Source: Fusibacillus kribbianus (GTDB lineage Bacteria; Bacillota; Clostridia; Lachnospirales; Lachnospiraceae). Taken from it: DNA of 58,965 nucleotides. The notes beneath the pieces were generated by a model. It did not search any database. It was not told the DNA's origin and saw only the letters and a list, made by a program, of their open reading frames with translations. The stretch is from contig NZ_JASGBQ010000018.1 of assembly GCF_030053595.1 (NCBI RefSeq), positions 1 through 58,965 of the forward strand, written 5' to 3'. Below, piece by piece: positions 17,377 through 25,292 of this stretch; the first letter of the stretch is position 1; every line of letters begins with the position of its first letter. The translations under genes were made by a program, and so were the position numbers.

Positions 17377-17412
17377 GGGCGTTACGGAAGCGATTCCGCA
17401 GCGTCCTTTTTG
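17377..17412 (+). terminator. Leader terminator (attenuator) before the amt-PII gene
   Basis: A 13-base stem (17377-17389 with 17394-17406, one A-C mismatch, two G-U) is followed by TTTTTGTTTT. It stands between the promoter and the gene start at 17468, so the gene can only be read through it. The apex can be drawn as a hexaloop AGCGAT with A at position 1 and G at position 4, the pattern recognised by ANTAR antiterminators. A second hairpin expected for ANTAR targets is not evident, so the mechanism is open. Confidence 0.6.
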
Positions 17413-17467
17413 TTTTCGAGAGCTGCCATGGAAACTCTCAGATCAAAATGGTAGAGGAGGAACGAGT

Positions 17468-19180
17468 ATGACAGAATTTATGGAAGCAGCGAGTGGTTTG
17501 ACCTTCGGAGTCTGGTTTTTGATCGGTGCAGCACTGGTGTTCTTTATGCAGTGCGGGTTTGCCATGGTGGAGGCCGGGTTTACGAGAGCGAAAAATGCCG
17601 GCAACATCATTATGAAGAACCTGATGGATTTTTGTATCGGTTCTGTGGTCTTTGTGACTTTGGGTTCCGGGCTGATGCTGGCGGAGGATTATATTGCCGG
17701 CGTTATCGGTATGCCCAACCTTGATATTTTTACCAACTGGGAAAACTATAACTGGTCGTCCTTTGTGTTTAACCTGGTGTTTTGCGCAACAGCGGCTACC
17801 ATCGTTTCCGGAGCCATGGCAGAACGGACAAAATTCAGTGCCTACTGTATTTACAGCGCCGTGATCAGCGCTGTGGTATACCCCATTGAGGCCGGCTGGG
17901 TGTGGAATACGCAGGGCTGGCTTTATCAGCTGGGATTCATTGATTATGCAGGATCAGCTGCCATTCATATGGTAGGCGGTGTTACCGCTTTGATCGGCGC
18001 CGCTCTTTTAGGTCCCCGAATCGGAAAGTATTATGTGGATGAAAGCGGCAAAAAGCAGGCGAGAGCCATTCCGGGCCACTCCGTTACCATCGGAGCCCTC
18101 GGTGTGTTTATTCTTTGGTTTGGCTGGTATGGCTTCAACGGCGCAGCGGCCACCGATATGGCGACCCTCGGAAAAATATTTGTGACAACCACATTGGCTC
18201 CGGCCTTTGCCTCCTGTGCTACCATGGCTTACACCTGGATCAAGAATGGAAAGCCGGATGTGTCCATGACCCTGAACGGTTCTCTGGCTGGTCTGGTAGC
18301 CATAACAGCCGGATGCGCTAACGTAGATGCCCTGGGATCCATCATCATTGGAATCGTGGCAGGTATCTGGGTCGTGGTCATTGTGGAAGTTCTGGATCTG
18401 AAGCTTCATATTGATGATCCGGTTGGCGCCGTAGGCGTACACTTTGGAAATGGACTTTGGGGAACTCTGGCTGTAGGCCTGTTCGCCACCGACGGCGGTC
18501 TTTTCTATGGCGGCGGGTTCCGGCTTCTGGGTATTCAGGCCCTCGGTGTGGCTGCCATTCTGTCTTATACGGTAGTACTTATGACGATCGTATTTCTTCT
18601 GATCCGGAAATTCCATGGTCTGCGTGTATCGGAGGAGGAAGAGATCGGCGGTTTGGATTCTTATGAGCATGGTCTGGAAAGTGCTTATGCAGGCTTTTCC
18701 TTTGTGGCAGAGCCTGTTCCCGGAGAAGCCATGCCGGAGACAGCTGCTGCGGCAGAGCCGAAGGTCACTGTTATTTCAAAATCAACAGAAGCTGTTTCGG
18801 AACAGGGCAGTGGCTGCAAGATGACAAAGATCGATATTATCTGCAAAGAATCGCGGTTTGAAGCGTTAAAGAGTGCCATGAACAGCATAGGAGTCACCGG
18901 TATGACGGTTACCAAGGTTCTCGGCTGCGGAATTCAGAAGGGCAAGGATACCTACTATCGTGGTGTTAAAATGGAATCCATGGATCTGAAGCCCAAGGTA
19001 CAGATCGAGATCGTAGTATCCAGTGTTCCCGTAAGAACTGTGATCGAGGCTGCAAAGAAGGTGCTCTATACAGGTAAGATCGGAGACGGAAAGATCTTCG
19101 TATACGATGTGGAAAACGTAATAAAGGTTAGAACCGGTGAGGAGGGCTACGATGCTCTTCAGGGAGACGACCAGTTCTGA
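17468..19180 (+). CDS. amt: Ammonium transporter fused to a PII signalling domain
   Basis: 570 residues. Residues 1 to about 400 are an Amt/Mep channel with many membrane helices and the two pore histidines in AAIHMVGG and GAVGVHFGNG. An acidic/Ala-rich linker follows. Residues 452-570 are a complete PII (GlnB/GlnK) domain, including TGMTVTKVLGCGIQKG and the B-loop TGKIGDGKIFVYDVE with RTGEE. The T-loop (YYRGVKMESMDLKPK) lacks the tyrosine that is uridylylated in enteric GlnB. In most bacteria GlnK is a separate protein that blocks AmtB when ADP and no 2-oxoglutarate are bound; here the gate is covalently attached. The start at 17468 follows GAGGAGG. A leader terminator suggests nitrogen-responsive attenuation. 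Confidence 0.95.
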   Translation: MTEFMEAASGLTFGVWFLIGAALVFFMQCGFAMVEAGFTRAKNAGNIIMKNLMDFCIGSVVFVTLGSGLMLAEDYIAGVIGMPNLDIFTNWENYNWSSFVFNLVFCATAATIVSGAMAERTKFSAYCIYSAVISAVVYPIEAGWVWNTQGWLYQLGFIDYAGSAAIHMVGGVTALIGAALLGPRIGKYYVDESGKKQARAIPGHSVTIGALGVFILWFGWYGFNGAAATDMATLGKIFVTTTLAPAFASCATMAYTWIKNGKPDVSMTLNGSLAGLVAITAGCANVDALGSIIIGIVAGIWVVVIVEVLDLKLHIDDPVGAVGVHFGNGLWGTLAVGLFATDGGLFYGGGFRLLGIQALGVAAILSYTVVLMTIVFLLIRKFHGLRVSEEEEIGGLDSYEHGLESAYAGFSFVAEPVPGEAMPETAAAAEPKVTVISKSTEAVSEQGSGCKMTKIDIICKESRFEALKSAMNSIGVTGMTVTKVLGCGIQKGKDTYYRGVKMESMDLKPKVQIEIVVSSVPVRTVIEAAKKVLYTGKIGDGKIFVYDVENVIKVRTGEEGYDALQGDDQF

Positions 19181-19192
19181 TCCTGCTTTTCC

Positions 19193-19226
19193 TTGACAGA
19201 TGCTTCGGAAAACGGCACAATATAAT
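19193..19226 (+). promoter_or_regulatory. Possible promoter of the ornithine-cyclodeaminase-family gene
   Basis: TTGACA at 19193-19198. With a 17-base spacer the -10 box is CACAAT (19216-19221); a better TATAAT (19221-19226) sits at a 22-base spacing. The transcription start is therefore uncertain, but the position between amt and the next gene fits a promoter. Confidence 0.5.
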
Positions 19227-19266
19227 AGGAAGAAATCCGAAGCAAATGTAAGGGAGGAGAGTATTA

Positions 19267-20253
19267 ATGGACATCGGGAGAGAGGTGCTTTATCTGAGTC
19301 AGGCTGACGTGAAGGCTGTGGGGCTCACGATGAAGGACTATATTGATACCATGGAGGAGGCGCACAGGGATAAGGGAAACGGAGACATCGTCATGCCTCC
19401 CAAGATTACCGTGCAGCCAAATCCGGATCTGTTTATGCTGGGCATGGGCTGTGCAGTGAACCGGACAAAGGCGGCAGGCATTAAGTGGCTGTCCGGCTGT
19501 GCCACAAACCGGGACAAAGGGCTTCCACGGTTCACTGGTTTCGTCATTATCAATGATATGGAGACAGGAGCTCCGGTCTGTATTATGGATGCCACTTATG
19601 TGACTGCTATGCGGACGGCGGCTGTCAGCGGCCTGGCTCTTCGGTATCTGGCCAATCAGGACAGTGAGACAGTGGGGGTTTACGGCTGCGGCATGGAGGG
19701 ACGGACCAATCTGGAGGCCGCTCTGTGTGAATGCCCCGGGATCCGGAAGGTGTATGCCTGGGCGCCCAGAGCAGTGACAGTCGATGCCTATGTGAAGGAG
19801 ATGAGCGAACGGTTCCCGGAGGTGTCCATAGAGGCCTGCCGGGATCCGGAGAAGGTCATGCGGGAAGCAGATATCTTTCTCGGAAGCTCGCCGGTGACAC
19901 ATGGGGATGAGTTTAAGCTGGTGAAGGCGGACTGGCTGAAGCCGGGGCTCACAGCAGTTCCCGTCAATGCAGAATCGCATTTTTACGATGAGGCAGTGGA
20001 ACAGTTTGACAAGATTTATATCGACGATACGACCATGTATGATCTTTGCAGAAGCATCGGCCATTACAGGACCCTGAGGGAGACGCCGCCGGAGCTTTCT
20101 GCACTGGTAACAGGAAGGGCTCCGGGACGGGAGCGAAAAGAGGAGCGGATCATTACCTTTACCGAGGGGATCGGACTCAACGATGTGGCCTGCGGGGAGA
20201 AGATCTTCCGTCTTGCCATGGAAAAGAAAATCGGAACAATGCTTCCTTTATAG
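19267..20253 (+). CDS. Ornithine cyclodeaminase / mu-crystallin family protein
   Basis: 328 residues. The family signature MDATYVTAMRTAAVSGLALRY is intact, and the Rossmann domain begins with VGVYGCGMEGRTNLEA (GxGxxG). Members use NAD(P) to deaminate ornithine to proline, or act as alanine, lysine or tauropine-like dehydrogenases, ketimine reductases or opine enzymes. AGGGAGGAG precedes the ATG. It sits just upstream of, and in the same direction as, the 2-oxoacid oxidoreductase operon, which has its own promoter, so a role in imino or keto acid chemistry of the same substrates is plausible. Exact reaction not assignable. Confidence 0.82.
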   Translation: MDIGREVLYLSQADVKAVGLTMKDYIDTMEEAHRDKGNGDIVMPPKITVQPNPDLFMLGMGCAVNRTKAAGIKWLSGCATNRDKGLPRFTGFVIINDMETGAPVCIMDATYVTAMRTAAVSGLALRYLANQDSETVGVYGCGMEGRTNLEAALCECPGIRKVYAWAPRAVTVDAYVKEMSERFPEVSIEACRDPEKVMREADIFLGSSPVTHGDEFKLVKADWLKPGLTAVPVNAESHFYDEAVEQFDKIYIDDTTMYDLCRSIGHYRTLRETPPELSALVTGRAPGRERKEERIITFTEGIGLNDVACGEKIFRLAMEKKIGTMLPL

Positions 20254-20346
20254 GAAGAAACTGGGATGCAGTCCATATTCTGGGCTGCATCCTGTCTGAT
20301 TTGACGAAAGACGGAAAGATCTTTAAAAGAAAATTGTGAATAATGC

Positions 20347-20375
20347 TTGACGTGGAATTGTCGACAATATATAAT
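20347..20375 (+). promoter_or_regulatory. Promoter of the 2-oxoacid oxidoreductase operon with embedded palindromic operator
   Basis: TTGACG (20347-20352), 17-base spacer, TATAAT (20370-20375). Within the spacer lies a perfect 12-bp palindrome, ATTGTCGACAAT (20357-20368). A protein bound there would block RNA polymerase. The same palindrome with an AT centre recurs before livG, so both are probably operators of the GntR/FCD regulator at 34869-35549. Confidence 0.75.
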
Positions 20376-20428
20376 GTACAAAAGAGAACAATTCGGGTGA
20401 TACCCGTTAACGAGAAAGGAGAACTTAT

Positions 20429-21583
20429 ATGCCAGTCGTAAAAGCATCAAAGGATCGTGTAAAAACCGGTGTACATTTTATGCTGGGGAATTACGCACTT
20501 GTAGAAGGCGCCATCAGTGCCGGATGTAATTTCTTTGGCGGTTATCCCATTACACCTGCCAACGAAATTTCAGAGAGGATGTCACAGAGACTCCCGGAGG
20601 TGGGCGGCAAGTTTGTACAGGGCGAGGACGAGCTCTTTTCCATTTTTGCATGTACCGGTGCATCTTTGGCAGGCGGTAAGGTTATGACGGCTACGGCAAG
20701 TGCCGGTTATAACTATATGCAGGAGGGCCTTGGCTACGCTTACACCATCGAGGCTCCGCTGGTCGTGGCAGACGTACAGAGATGCCGCGGTGAGAACTAT
20801 GCCAGCCAGGCAGACGTATATCAGATGAGATACGGCGCCAGCGGCGATTATGAAGCTATTGTTGTATGTCCTTCTTCTGTACAGGAGCTCTATGATTATA
20901 CCATCTGGGCCTTCAACCTGGCAGAAGAATACAGAAACCCCGTTATCATCATGTCCGAGACGACCATCGCCCTGATGCGTGAGCGTCTTGATATTCCTGA
21001 GGCATCTCAGATCGACCTTTACAACAGAAATTATACTACCCTGTCACCGGAGGAGTATCAGCCCTTCGCAGCGCCTGAGTTTGGCTGCCCTGATTTTGCA
21101 CCTCTGGGAGAGGGCTACAAGACGATCTACTCCCTGAATCCCCACGATGAAAAGGGAAGCATCGACTGGGATCCCGTTGTATTTGACAGACTGTATAAGA
21201 GAGTATGCGGAAAGATTCGTGAAAACGCGGACAAGATCTGCCGTACTGAGACCTTTATGATGGATGATGCAGACTATGCCATCGTTGCTTATGGCAGCGA
21301 GGTTCGTCCCTCCATCGAGGCTGCTGAAAAGGCAAGAGAGTGCGGAATCAAGGTTGGCGTTCTCAAGCTCTGCAACGTATGGCCCGTTCCGGAAAAGGCC
21401 ATTGCTGAGGTGGCAAAGAATGTTTCCAAGATCTTTGCAGTGGAAATGAACATGGGCAAGTATGTCAATGAGATCGCAAGAGTGGCAAACGGTGCATGCG
21501 AGGTCATTCCCGTAACCAAGAATCTGGGTCTTGTACATACCGGCTATGAGATTTTAGAAGAGATCAAGAAGGGGGTTAAATAA
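20429..21583 (+). CDS. 2-oxoacid:ferredoxin oxidoreductase, alpha subunit
   Basis: 384 residues. The N-terminal pyrimidine-binding domain is recognisable from GNYALVEGAISAGCNFFGGY and PITPANEISERM, as in KorA/VorB. EAPLVVADVQRCRG and the C-terminal transketolase-like domain (ADYAIVAYGSEVRPSIEAA) follow. The complex oxidises a 2-oxoacid plus CoA to acyl-CoA, CO2 and reduced ferredoxin. First gene of an operon with beta (1 base away) and gamma subunits, two CoA-ligase subunits and a small ferredoxin. The substrate class (2-oxoglutarate, branched-chain or aromatic oxoacid) cannot be read from sequence; the context favours amino-acid-derived oxoacids. Confidence 0.9.
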   Translation: MPVVKASKDRVKTGVHFMLGNYALVEGAISAGCNFFGGYPITPANEISERMSQRLPEVGGKFVQGEDELFSIFACTGASLAGGKVMTATASAGYNYMQEGLGYAYTIEAPLVVADVQRCRGENYASQADVYQMRYGASGDYEAIVVCPSSVQELYDYTIWAFNLAEEYRNPVIIMSETTIALMRERLDIPEASQIDLYNRNYTTLSPEEYQPFAAPEFGCPDFAPLGEGYKTIYSLNPHDEKGSIDWDPVVFDRLYKRVCGKIRENADKICRTETFMMDDADYAIVAYGSEVRPSIEAAEKARECGIKVGVLKLCNVWPVPEKAIAEVAKNVSKIFAVEMNMGKYVNEIARVANGACEVIPVTKNLGLVHTGYEILEEIKKGVK

Positions 21584-21584
21584 G

Positions 21585-22394
21585 ATGAGCGAGCTTAAAA
21601 TCAATCCCAGAAGAAAATATTTAAGACCGGAAAAGCTTCCGCACTTCTTCTGCTCCGGCTGCGGCTGCGGACAGGTGCTGAATTATTACATGCAGGCTCT
21701 GGAAGAGCTTGATATGGACCCTCAGAAAATGATCCATATCGCAGGCGTTGGCTGCACAGCCAGAATTCCTGTTTATATTAAGACAGATATGTTCCACGGC
21801 GTACACGGAAGAACTCTGGCATGGGCTACCGGTGTCAAGATGATGAAGCCGGATACTCCCGTTGTGATCTTTGCCGGTGACGGCGACATCGCTTCTATCG
21901 GCGGAAATCATCTGATCCATGCGGCAAGACGTAATCTGGATGTGACCGTTGTGATGGTAAACAACATGAACTTTGCCATGACCGGCGGGCAGGTGGCACC
22001 TACCACTCCGGAAAAATCCAGAACGATGACGACTCCTTACGGAAGCGCAGAACCCAGATTTGACGTTTGTGCTCTGGCACAGGCAGCAGGAGCTACCCAC
22101 GTGGAACGCTGGACAACGGCTCAGCCGGCACAGTGCAAAAAGGCCATGGAGAGAGCTCTGCAGCATAAAGGCTTCTCCCTGATCGAGATCGTGTCTCAGT
22201 GCCCGACTCATTTCGGACGTTATGCTCTTAAGACCGGCGATCCTGTGGCTGTACAGAAATGGATCAAGGAGCACACCTATACCGACGCTCAGGCCAAGAA
22301 GATGGCTCCCGAAGAGCTGGAAGGCAAGCTTCGCTGCGGCGAGTACATCTGTGTGGACAGGCCCATCTATGAGGGCACCAACGAGTTAATGTAA
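21585..22394 (+). CDS. 2-oxoacid:ferredoxin oxidoreductase, beta (TPP-binding) subunit
   Basis: 269 residues. The thiamine diphosphate motif is clear: GDGDIASIGGNHLIHAARR followed by NNMNFAMTGGQ. The N-terminal FFCSGCGCGQV matches the C-x-G-C-G segment of KorB-like subunits, and CTARIPVYIKTDMFHGVHGR is the usual cofactor-adjacent stretch. It begins one base after the alpha subunit stop. It acts with the alpha and gamma subunits and the ferredoxin at 25039 in the cytoplasm. Confidence 0.92.
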   Translation: MSELKINPRRKYLRPEKLPHFFCSGCGCGQVLNYYMQALEELDMDPQKMIHIAGVGCTARIPVYIKTDMFHGVHGRTLAWATGVKMMKPDTPVVIFAGDGDIASIGGNHLIHAARRNLDVTVVMVNNMNFAMTGGQVAPTTPEKSRTMTTPYGSAEPRFDVCALAQAAGATHVERWTTAQPAQCKKAMERALQHKGFSLIEIVSQCPTHFGRYALKTGDPVAVQKWIKEHTYTDAQAKKMAPEELEGKLRCGEYICVDRPIYEGTNELM

Positions 22395-22407
22395 GGAGGA
22401 CAAGAAA

Positions 22408-22965
22408 ATGGTTGCATATCCCCAGAGAATTACCTTATGTGGTTTTGGTGGACAGGGAATCATTCTGTCCGCAGTGATCTTAGGAACGACTGCCGTTACA
22501 AAGGGAAACAAGTACGCCGTTCAGACCCAGTCTTACGGTTCCGAAGCCCGCGGCGGCCAGTGTCAGGCAGAGCTCATCATTGATGAGAGAGCCATCAATT
22601 CCCCGGTAGCGGAGAAGAAGAACCTGCTGGTAGCCATGTTCCAGACAGCCTATGAAAAATACATCCCCACCTTAGAGGAGGATGGTGTCCTTGTCATTGA
22701 TCCCGGTCTGGTAACGAATATTACCCGTCCTATCAAGAACACCTTTGAAGTACCTGCAACCCAGATCGCAGTTGATATTGGAAACCGTATGGCAGCCAAC
22801 ATGGTTATGCTGGGCTTTTTAAGCGAGGCCCTCGGTATCATTGGTCATCAGGATCTTCTGGATGTGGTAAAGGATACTGTAAATCCCAGATTTGTAGAGC
22901 TTAACTTCAAGGCAGTAGAGGCCGGCGCCGCTTATGCCAAGGAGCATAACCTGTACTATAAATAA
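22408..22965 (+). CDS. 2-oxoacid:ferredoxin oxidoreductase, gamma subunit
   Basis: 185 residues, PorG/KorC-type. The opening CGFGGQGIILSAVILG is the family signature, followed by QSYGSEARGGQCQAELII. This subunit completes the catalytic core (CoA-binding side) of the oxidoreductase. Preceded by AAGGAGG; the next gene starts ten bases after its stop with AAGGAG, so the operon continues. Confidence 0.93.
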   Translation: MVAYPQRITLCGFGGQGIILSAVILGTTAVTKGNKYAVQTQSYGSEARGGQCQAELIIDERAINSPVAEKKNLLVAMFQTAYEKYIPTLEEDGVLVIDPGLVTNITRPIKNTFEVPATQIAVDIGNRMAANMVMLGFLSEALGIIGHQDLLDVVKDTVNPRFVELNFKAVEAGAAYAKEHNLYYK

Positions 22966-22974
22966 GGAGCAGCT

Positions 22975-24096
22975 ATGAATTTATTTGAATATGAAGGCAA
23001 GCAGATGATGCGGGAATACGGGATTCCCGTGCCGGAAAGCCATCTGATCACTTCTGAGGACGCACCTGCGCCCATGGCCTATCCCTTCGTACTGAAGGCA
23101 CAGGTCATGACAGGAGGAAGAGGAAAGGCCGGCGGCGTGAAGGTCTGCGAGAATGAGGCTGATTACAAGAAATATGCCCACGACATCCTGAATATGGAGA
23201 TCAAGGGACACAAGGTACACGGACTTCTGGCGGAACAGATGATGAAGGCAGAGAGAGAGCTGTATCTTTCCATTACGCTCCAGGGAGTGGCAAAGCCCAC
23301 CCTCATTGCCAGCCGCATGGGCGGAATGGACATTGAGGCGGTTTCCAGAGACAATCCGGAAGAAATCGTTAAAATGGAGATCGATCCCTTTACCGGGCTC
23401 AAGGGCTATCAGTTAAAATACCTGGCCAAGAAGCTTCAGGTGGAGGATAAACAGGACCTGTTTGCTCTTGTCAAGAAGGTACAGGATGCTTTCTTCAAGG
23501 CAGGGGCTCTTCTGGTGGAGATCAATCCTCTCGGCGTGGTGGACGGAAAGCTCGTTGCTATGGACTCCAAATTTGTCATTGACAATCATTCCCGTCAGAT
23601 GCAGGCGAAAATGGAGGAGCTGGAGGCTGCAAGGCAGAGTCTTCATGCCTATGAAACTCCTTTCAAGGAGGAGACCACCATCACTTACGTTCCTCTGGAC
23701 GGCGATCTGGGCCTGATCTCCGACGGCGCAGGCACCGGTATGCTGACTCTGGATCTTCTGAATGACGCGGGCGGCCATGTTGCCAGCTTCTGCGAGCTGG
23801 GCGGCATGACCACCGAGGAGGTTATGTACAGAGCCATGGATCTGACCCTTACCGGCCATCCGGAGATCAAGGGTGTCATCATCGTGCTGATCGGCGGATT
23901 CAACCGTATGGACAACATGGCTCTCGGCATTACAAAATATGTGAAGGAGCACAACGTTACCATTCCGATCTTCACAAGAATGTGCGGAACCATGGAGGAA
24001 GTGGGTCTGGAAACTATGAAGGAAGCCGGAATGCCCACGTACAACATCCTGTCCGACACAGTAAAAGAATTTGTACATCAGGTAGAGGGGGTGTAG
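22975..24096 (+). CDS. Succinyl-CoA synthetase-like beta subunit (ATP-grasp)
   Basis: 373 residues, like SucC. The N-terminus MNLFEYEGKQMMREYGIPVP and the ATP-grasp segments PFVLKAQVMTGGRGKAGGV and LLVEINPLGVVDGKLVAMDSK are characteristic, and the C-terminal ligase domain has NDAGGHVASFCELGG. With the alpha subunit that follows it should convert an acyl-CoA plus ADP (or GDP) and phosphate to the acid, CoA and ATP/GTP. Coupled to a 2-oxoacid oxidoreductase rather than to TCA genes, its substrate is more likely the acyl-CoA made by that enzyme than succinyl-CoA; this is inference. Confidence 0.88.
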   Translation: MNLFEYEGKQMMREYGIPVPESHLITSEDAPAPMAYPFVLKAQVMTGGRGKAGGVKVCENEADYKKYAHDILNMEIKGHKVHGLLAEQMMKAERELYLSITLQGVAKPTLIASRMGGMDIEAVSRDNPEEIVKMEIDPFTGLKGYQLKYLAKKLQVEDKQDLFALVKKVQDAFFKAGALLVEINPLGVVDGKLVAMDSKFVIDNHSRQMQAKMEELEAARQSLHAYETPFKEETTITYVPLDGDLGLISDGAGTGMLTLDLLNDAGGHVASFCELGGMTTEEVMYRAMDLTLTGHPEIKGVIIVLIGGFNRMDNMALGITKYVKEHNVTIPIFTRMCGTMEEVGLETMKEAGMPTYNILSDTVKEFVHQVEGV

Positions 24097-24099
24097 GGA

Positions 24100-24969
24100 A
24101 TGTCAATTTTGATCAATAAAGATTCAAAGGTGCTGGTTCAGGCCATTACGGGTAAATCCGGTTCCCTGCAGACCAAGGTGATGCTGGAGGCAGGCACCAA
24201 CATTGTGGCAGGCGTTACCCCCGGAAAGGGAGGCCAGGAGGTTTACGGAGTTCCCGTCTACGATTATGTTTCCGAGGCAAAGGCGCATCATGATTTCGAT
24301 ACGGTCATCAGCTTTGTGCCCCCCGCAGGAGCAAAGGATTCCTGCTTTGAAGCCATTGATGCCGGTATTAAGGTTCTCGTTCTGACCACGGAGGAGATCG
24401 CTCTTCACGATGTGGTAGAGATCATTGCCTATGCAAAGGCTCACAATACGATTCTGGTCGGACCCGGCTGCGCAGGCGTCATTGCACCCGGCGTATGCAA
24501 GGTAGGTGCTCACCCCATCCGCTTTTTCAAAAAGGGACGTGTCGGCGTTGTATCCAAGAGCGGCGCTCTGTCCTATGAGATCGGCAAGACCCTGACGGAT
24601 GCAGGCATCGGCCAGTCCTCGGTAGTAGCCATCGGCGGCGGTCCCATCTGGGGCTTTACCCAGAAGGACGCGGTAGCTCTCTATGAGGAGGATCCGGAGA
24701 CGGATGTGATTGTGCTTCTCGGCGAGATCGGCGGCGGGTCTGAGGAGGATGCGGCAGCCTTTATCAAGGAGCATGTGAAGAAACCGGTGGTTTCCCTGAT
24801 CGTGGGACGCAACGCCCCTCAGGGCAAGAGCCTGGGCCATGCGGGAGCCATTGTGAGCGGCAATGTGGGAACAGCAAAGACAAAGATCGCTGCCCTTGAG
24901 GACGCCGGTGTCCATGTGGTGAAAAATCCTGTGGAGATGGTGGAGACGATCCGGTCTCTGCTTAAATAA
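24100..24969 (+). CDS. Succinyl-CoA synthetase-like alpha subunit
   Basis: 289 residues, like SucD. ITGKSGSLQTKVMLEAGTN and VAGVTPGKGG form the CoA-binding Rossmann domain. GKSLGHAGAIVSGNVGTA carries the histidine that is phosphorylated in the family. Where SucD usually has GPNCPG this protein has GPGCAG, a change near the CoA site that may reflect another acyl group. It begins three bases after the beta subunit. Together they provide substrate-level ATP formation for the operon. Confidence 0.88.
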   Translation: MSILINKDSKVLVQAITGKSGSLQTKVMLEAGTNIVAGVTPGKGGQEVYGVPVYDYVSEAKAHHDFDTVISFVPPAGAKDSCFEAIDAGIKVLVLTTEEIALHDVVEIIAYAKAHNTILVGPGCAGVIAPGVCKVGAHPIRFFKKGRVGVVSKSGALSYEIGKTLTDAGIGQSSVVAIGGGPIWGFTQKDAVALYEEDPETDVIVLLGEIGGGSEEDAAAFIKEHVKKPVVSLIVGRNAPQGKSLGHAGAIVSGNVGTAKTKIAALEDAGVHVVKNPVEMVETIRSLLK

Positions 24970-24979
24970 GTCAAATACT

Positions 24980-25014
24980 GCGGGCGTTATAGGGCCCTTT
25001 GGCCCACCGCCCGC
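24980..25014 (+). other. Stable hairpin between ligase alpha and ferredoxin genes
   Basis: Outer arms GCGGGCG (24980-24986) and CGCCCGC (25008-25014) and inner arms GGGCC/GGCCC around CTTT. No T-run follows, so it is not a classic terminator; it may stabilise the upstream mRNA or tune the ratio of ferredoxin to enzyme. Confidence 0.6.
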
Positions 25015-25038
25015 GTAAAAGAAAGAGAGGAAACTGCC

Positions 25039-25236
25039 ATGGCGGTATATATTGATAAAGAGCTTTGCAAGAGCTGCAAGATCTGCATGAGCATCTGCCC
25101 GAAAAATGTGTTTGAGATCACTCATCACGTAAACAAAAAGGGCTACAACTATGTGGAGGCTGCCAGAGAAGAGGACTGCGTAAAATGCGGTCAGTGCGAG
25201 ACCTCCTGTCCTGATTTTGTAATTCATGTTGAATAA
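25039..25236 (+). CDS. Two-cluster 4Fe-4S ferredoxin (delta subunit of the oxidoreductase)
   Basis: 65 residues with two classic motifs, CKSCKICMSICP (Cys 10, 13, 16, 20) and CVKCGQCETSCP (Cys 47, 50, 53, 57), each binding a 4Fe-4S cluster. In three-plus-one subunit oxidoreductases such a protein is the delta subunit that accepts electrons from the TPP site. It follows the ligase genes instead of sitting among the oxidoreductase genes, but shares their direction. AGAGAGG precedes the ATG. Confidence 0.92.
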   Translation: MAVYIDKELCKSCKICMSICPKNVFEITHHVNKKGYNYVEAAREEDCVKCGQCETSCPDFVIHVE

Positions 25237-25292
25237 ACCCGGAGATAGGTTTATACTCTAAAACAAAAAGCAACCGGGAAAGGAAAAGCATC

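Noticed and set aside
22975-24969. TCA-cycle succinyl-CoA synthetase (sucCD)
   Set aside because: The fold is right, but the context is a 2-oxoacid oxidoreductase operon, and the CoA-site segment reads GPGCAG rather than GPNCPG, so I did not assign the gene symbols.
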